DNA of 64,000 nt, from NCBI GenBank assembly GCA_009377445.1, contig WHUA01000010.1, positions 62,001 through 126,000 on the forward strand. The letters run 5' to 3'. The notes beneath the pieces are model-generated. The model saw only the letters and a program-made list of their open reading frames with translations. It was not told the origin of the DNA and ran no database searches. This stretch comes from Alphaproteobacteria bacterium. GTDB lineage: Bacteria; Pseudomonadota; Alphaproteobacteria; UBA8366. Position numbers and translations under genes: made by a program. This document shows, piece by piece, positions 63,558 through 64,000 of the stretch (within the stretch, counting starts at the first letter, position 1; each line of letters begins with the position of its first letter).

Positions 63558-64000
63558 TCAAAAAGGCGTGCTCAGCGTATCCGGCAGGTAGAACCCGGTC
63601 CGCTTGTGGAAGCGCCGCTCGCCGGGGTCGAAATGGTTGCGCTTGTGCATGACCGAGGTGTTGTCCCACATGATCACGTCGCCGGGCGTCCATTCATGGA
63701 CGTAGACGCGCTCCGGCTGCGTCGCGTGGTCGGTCAGCTCCGCCAGCAGTTCCTCGGAGTCCGCTTCCGGCAGGTCGCCGATCTTCGAGATATGCGTCGG
63801 GCTGAGGTAGAGCGCCTTCCGCCCGAGATACGGATGCGTGCGCACCAGCGGATGGACGACCGGGGGAATCTTCTTGCGCTCCTCGTCGGAAAGCGAAACG
63901 CGCCGCTTGTGGCCCGGCTTCTCGGCCGCGTAGACGGCGCGCTCGCCCTCGACCCGCCCGCGCAGGCGGTCCGGCAGGGTGTCGTAGGTGGCGGCGAGGT
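63558..64000 (-). CDS. TauD/TfdA family dioxygenase, N-terminus cut by window edge
   Basis: The last about 146 codons of another TauD-family gene; the frame stays open to the right edge. The C-terminal half shows the distal iron His in TSVMHKRNHFDP and the Arg in RRFHKRTGFYL. The earlier part reads LAATYDTLPDRLRGRVEGE. The His-x-Asp lies beyond the window. It is about 77 nt upstream of the previous dioxygenase gene on the same strand. Confidence 0.87.
   Translation of the reverse strand, partial: LAATYDTLPDRLRGRVEGERAVYAAEKPGHKRRVSLSDEERKKIPPVVHPLVRTHPYLGRKALYLSPTHISKIGDLPEADSEELLAELTDHATQPERVYVHEWTPGDVIMWDNTSVMHKRNHFDPGERRFHKRTGFYLPDTLSTPF

Overview
The window is GC-rich chromosomal DNA. 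Gene order, dispersed palindromic repeats and family content point to an alphaproteobacterium, probably a metabolically versatile soil or marine member of the Rhodospirillales or Hyphomicrobiales. That placement is an inference; no rRNA, tRNA, CRISPR array or complete insertion sequence was seen. Genes are tightly packed, often with 1-4 nt start/stop overlaps. The gaps mostly hold repeats.

Layout. 1-4.9 kb: two paralogous alpha/beta hydrolases diverge from an acyl-CoA dehydrogenase and a fused family III CoA-transferase across a perfect palindromic operator. 4.9-9.3 kb: envelope protein, single-domain response regulator, hydroxynitrile-lyase-like cupin, a DUF2157/GDYXXLXY membrane pair and a small unknown gene. 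9.4-12 kb: CoxD-like ATPase and CoxE-like VWA protein. 12.2-15.9 kb: Cu/Zn SOD, a TauD-type dioxygenase, an enolase-superfamily enzyme and an SDR without the catalytic Tyr. 15.9-20.2 kb: RND efflux operon with a coupled 18-residue leader. 20.5-27.7 kb: dienelactone hydrolase, Ldh-type oxidoreductase, a second Tyr-less SDR, a 2-hydroxyacid dehydrogenase, a class V aminotransferase, a DadA-like enzyme and periplasmic MsrA.

27.8-34.9 kb: dodecin (TTG start), a small conserved protein, a MliC/META lipoprotein, a guanidinium exporter behind a guanidine-II riboswitch, a TauD dioxygenase, an MmgE/PrpD protein, a histidine kinase fused to a solute-binding domain, and glyoxalase I. 35.5-39.9 kb: CUT1 sugar-type ABC importer with a Tat-type binding protein. 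40-45 kb: amidohydrolase, then arsenic genes (ACR3, a fused ArsR-ArsC, a second ArsR and an ArsP-like permease) with visible operators. 45.3-47.8 kb: orphan molybdenum hydroxylase large subunit with a MoaD-like protein. 48-58.5 kb: DUF1194, DUF6152/DUF6644 pair, TerC, MBL-fold protein, TauD dioxygenase with SDR, GntR regulator, NYN-LOTUS protein with a small coupled partner, another solute-binding-domain kinase and a methyltransferase. 58.8-64 kb: four more TauD-family genes on one strand, interrupted by an AT-rich island with a dNTPase and a previously hidden coupled 59-residue basic protein.

Themes. Seven Fe(II)/2-oxoglutarate dioxygenase-family genes in 64 kb, together with acyl-CoA, hydroxyacid and SDR genes, suggest a specialist in breaking down small organic acids, sulfonates or related compounds. 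At least four dispersed repeat families fill the gaps; one has stems that change compensatorily from copy to copy. The AT-rich dNTPase cassette is the best candidate for recently acquired, possibly defensive DNA.
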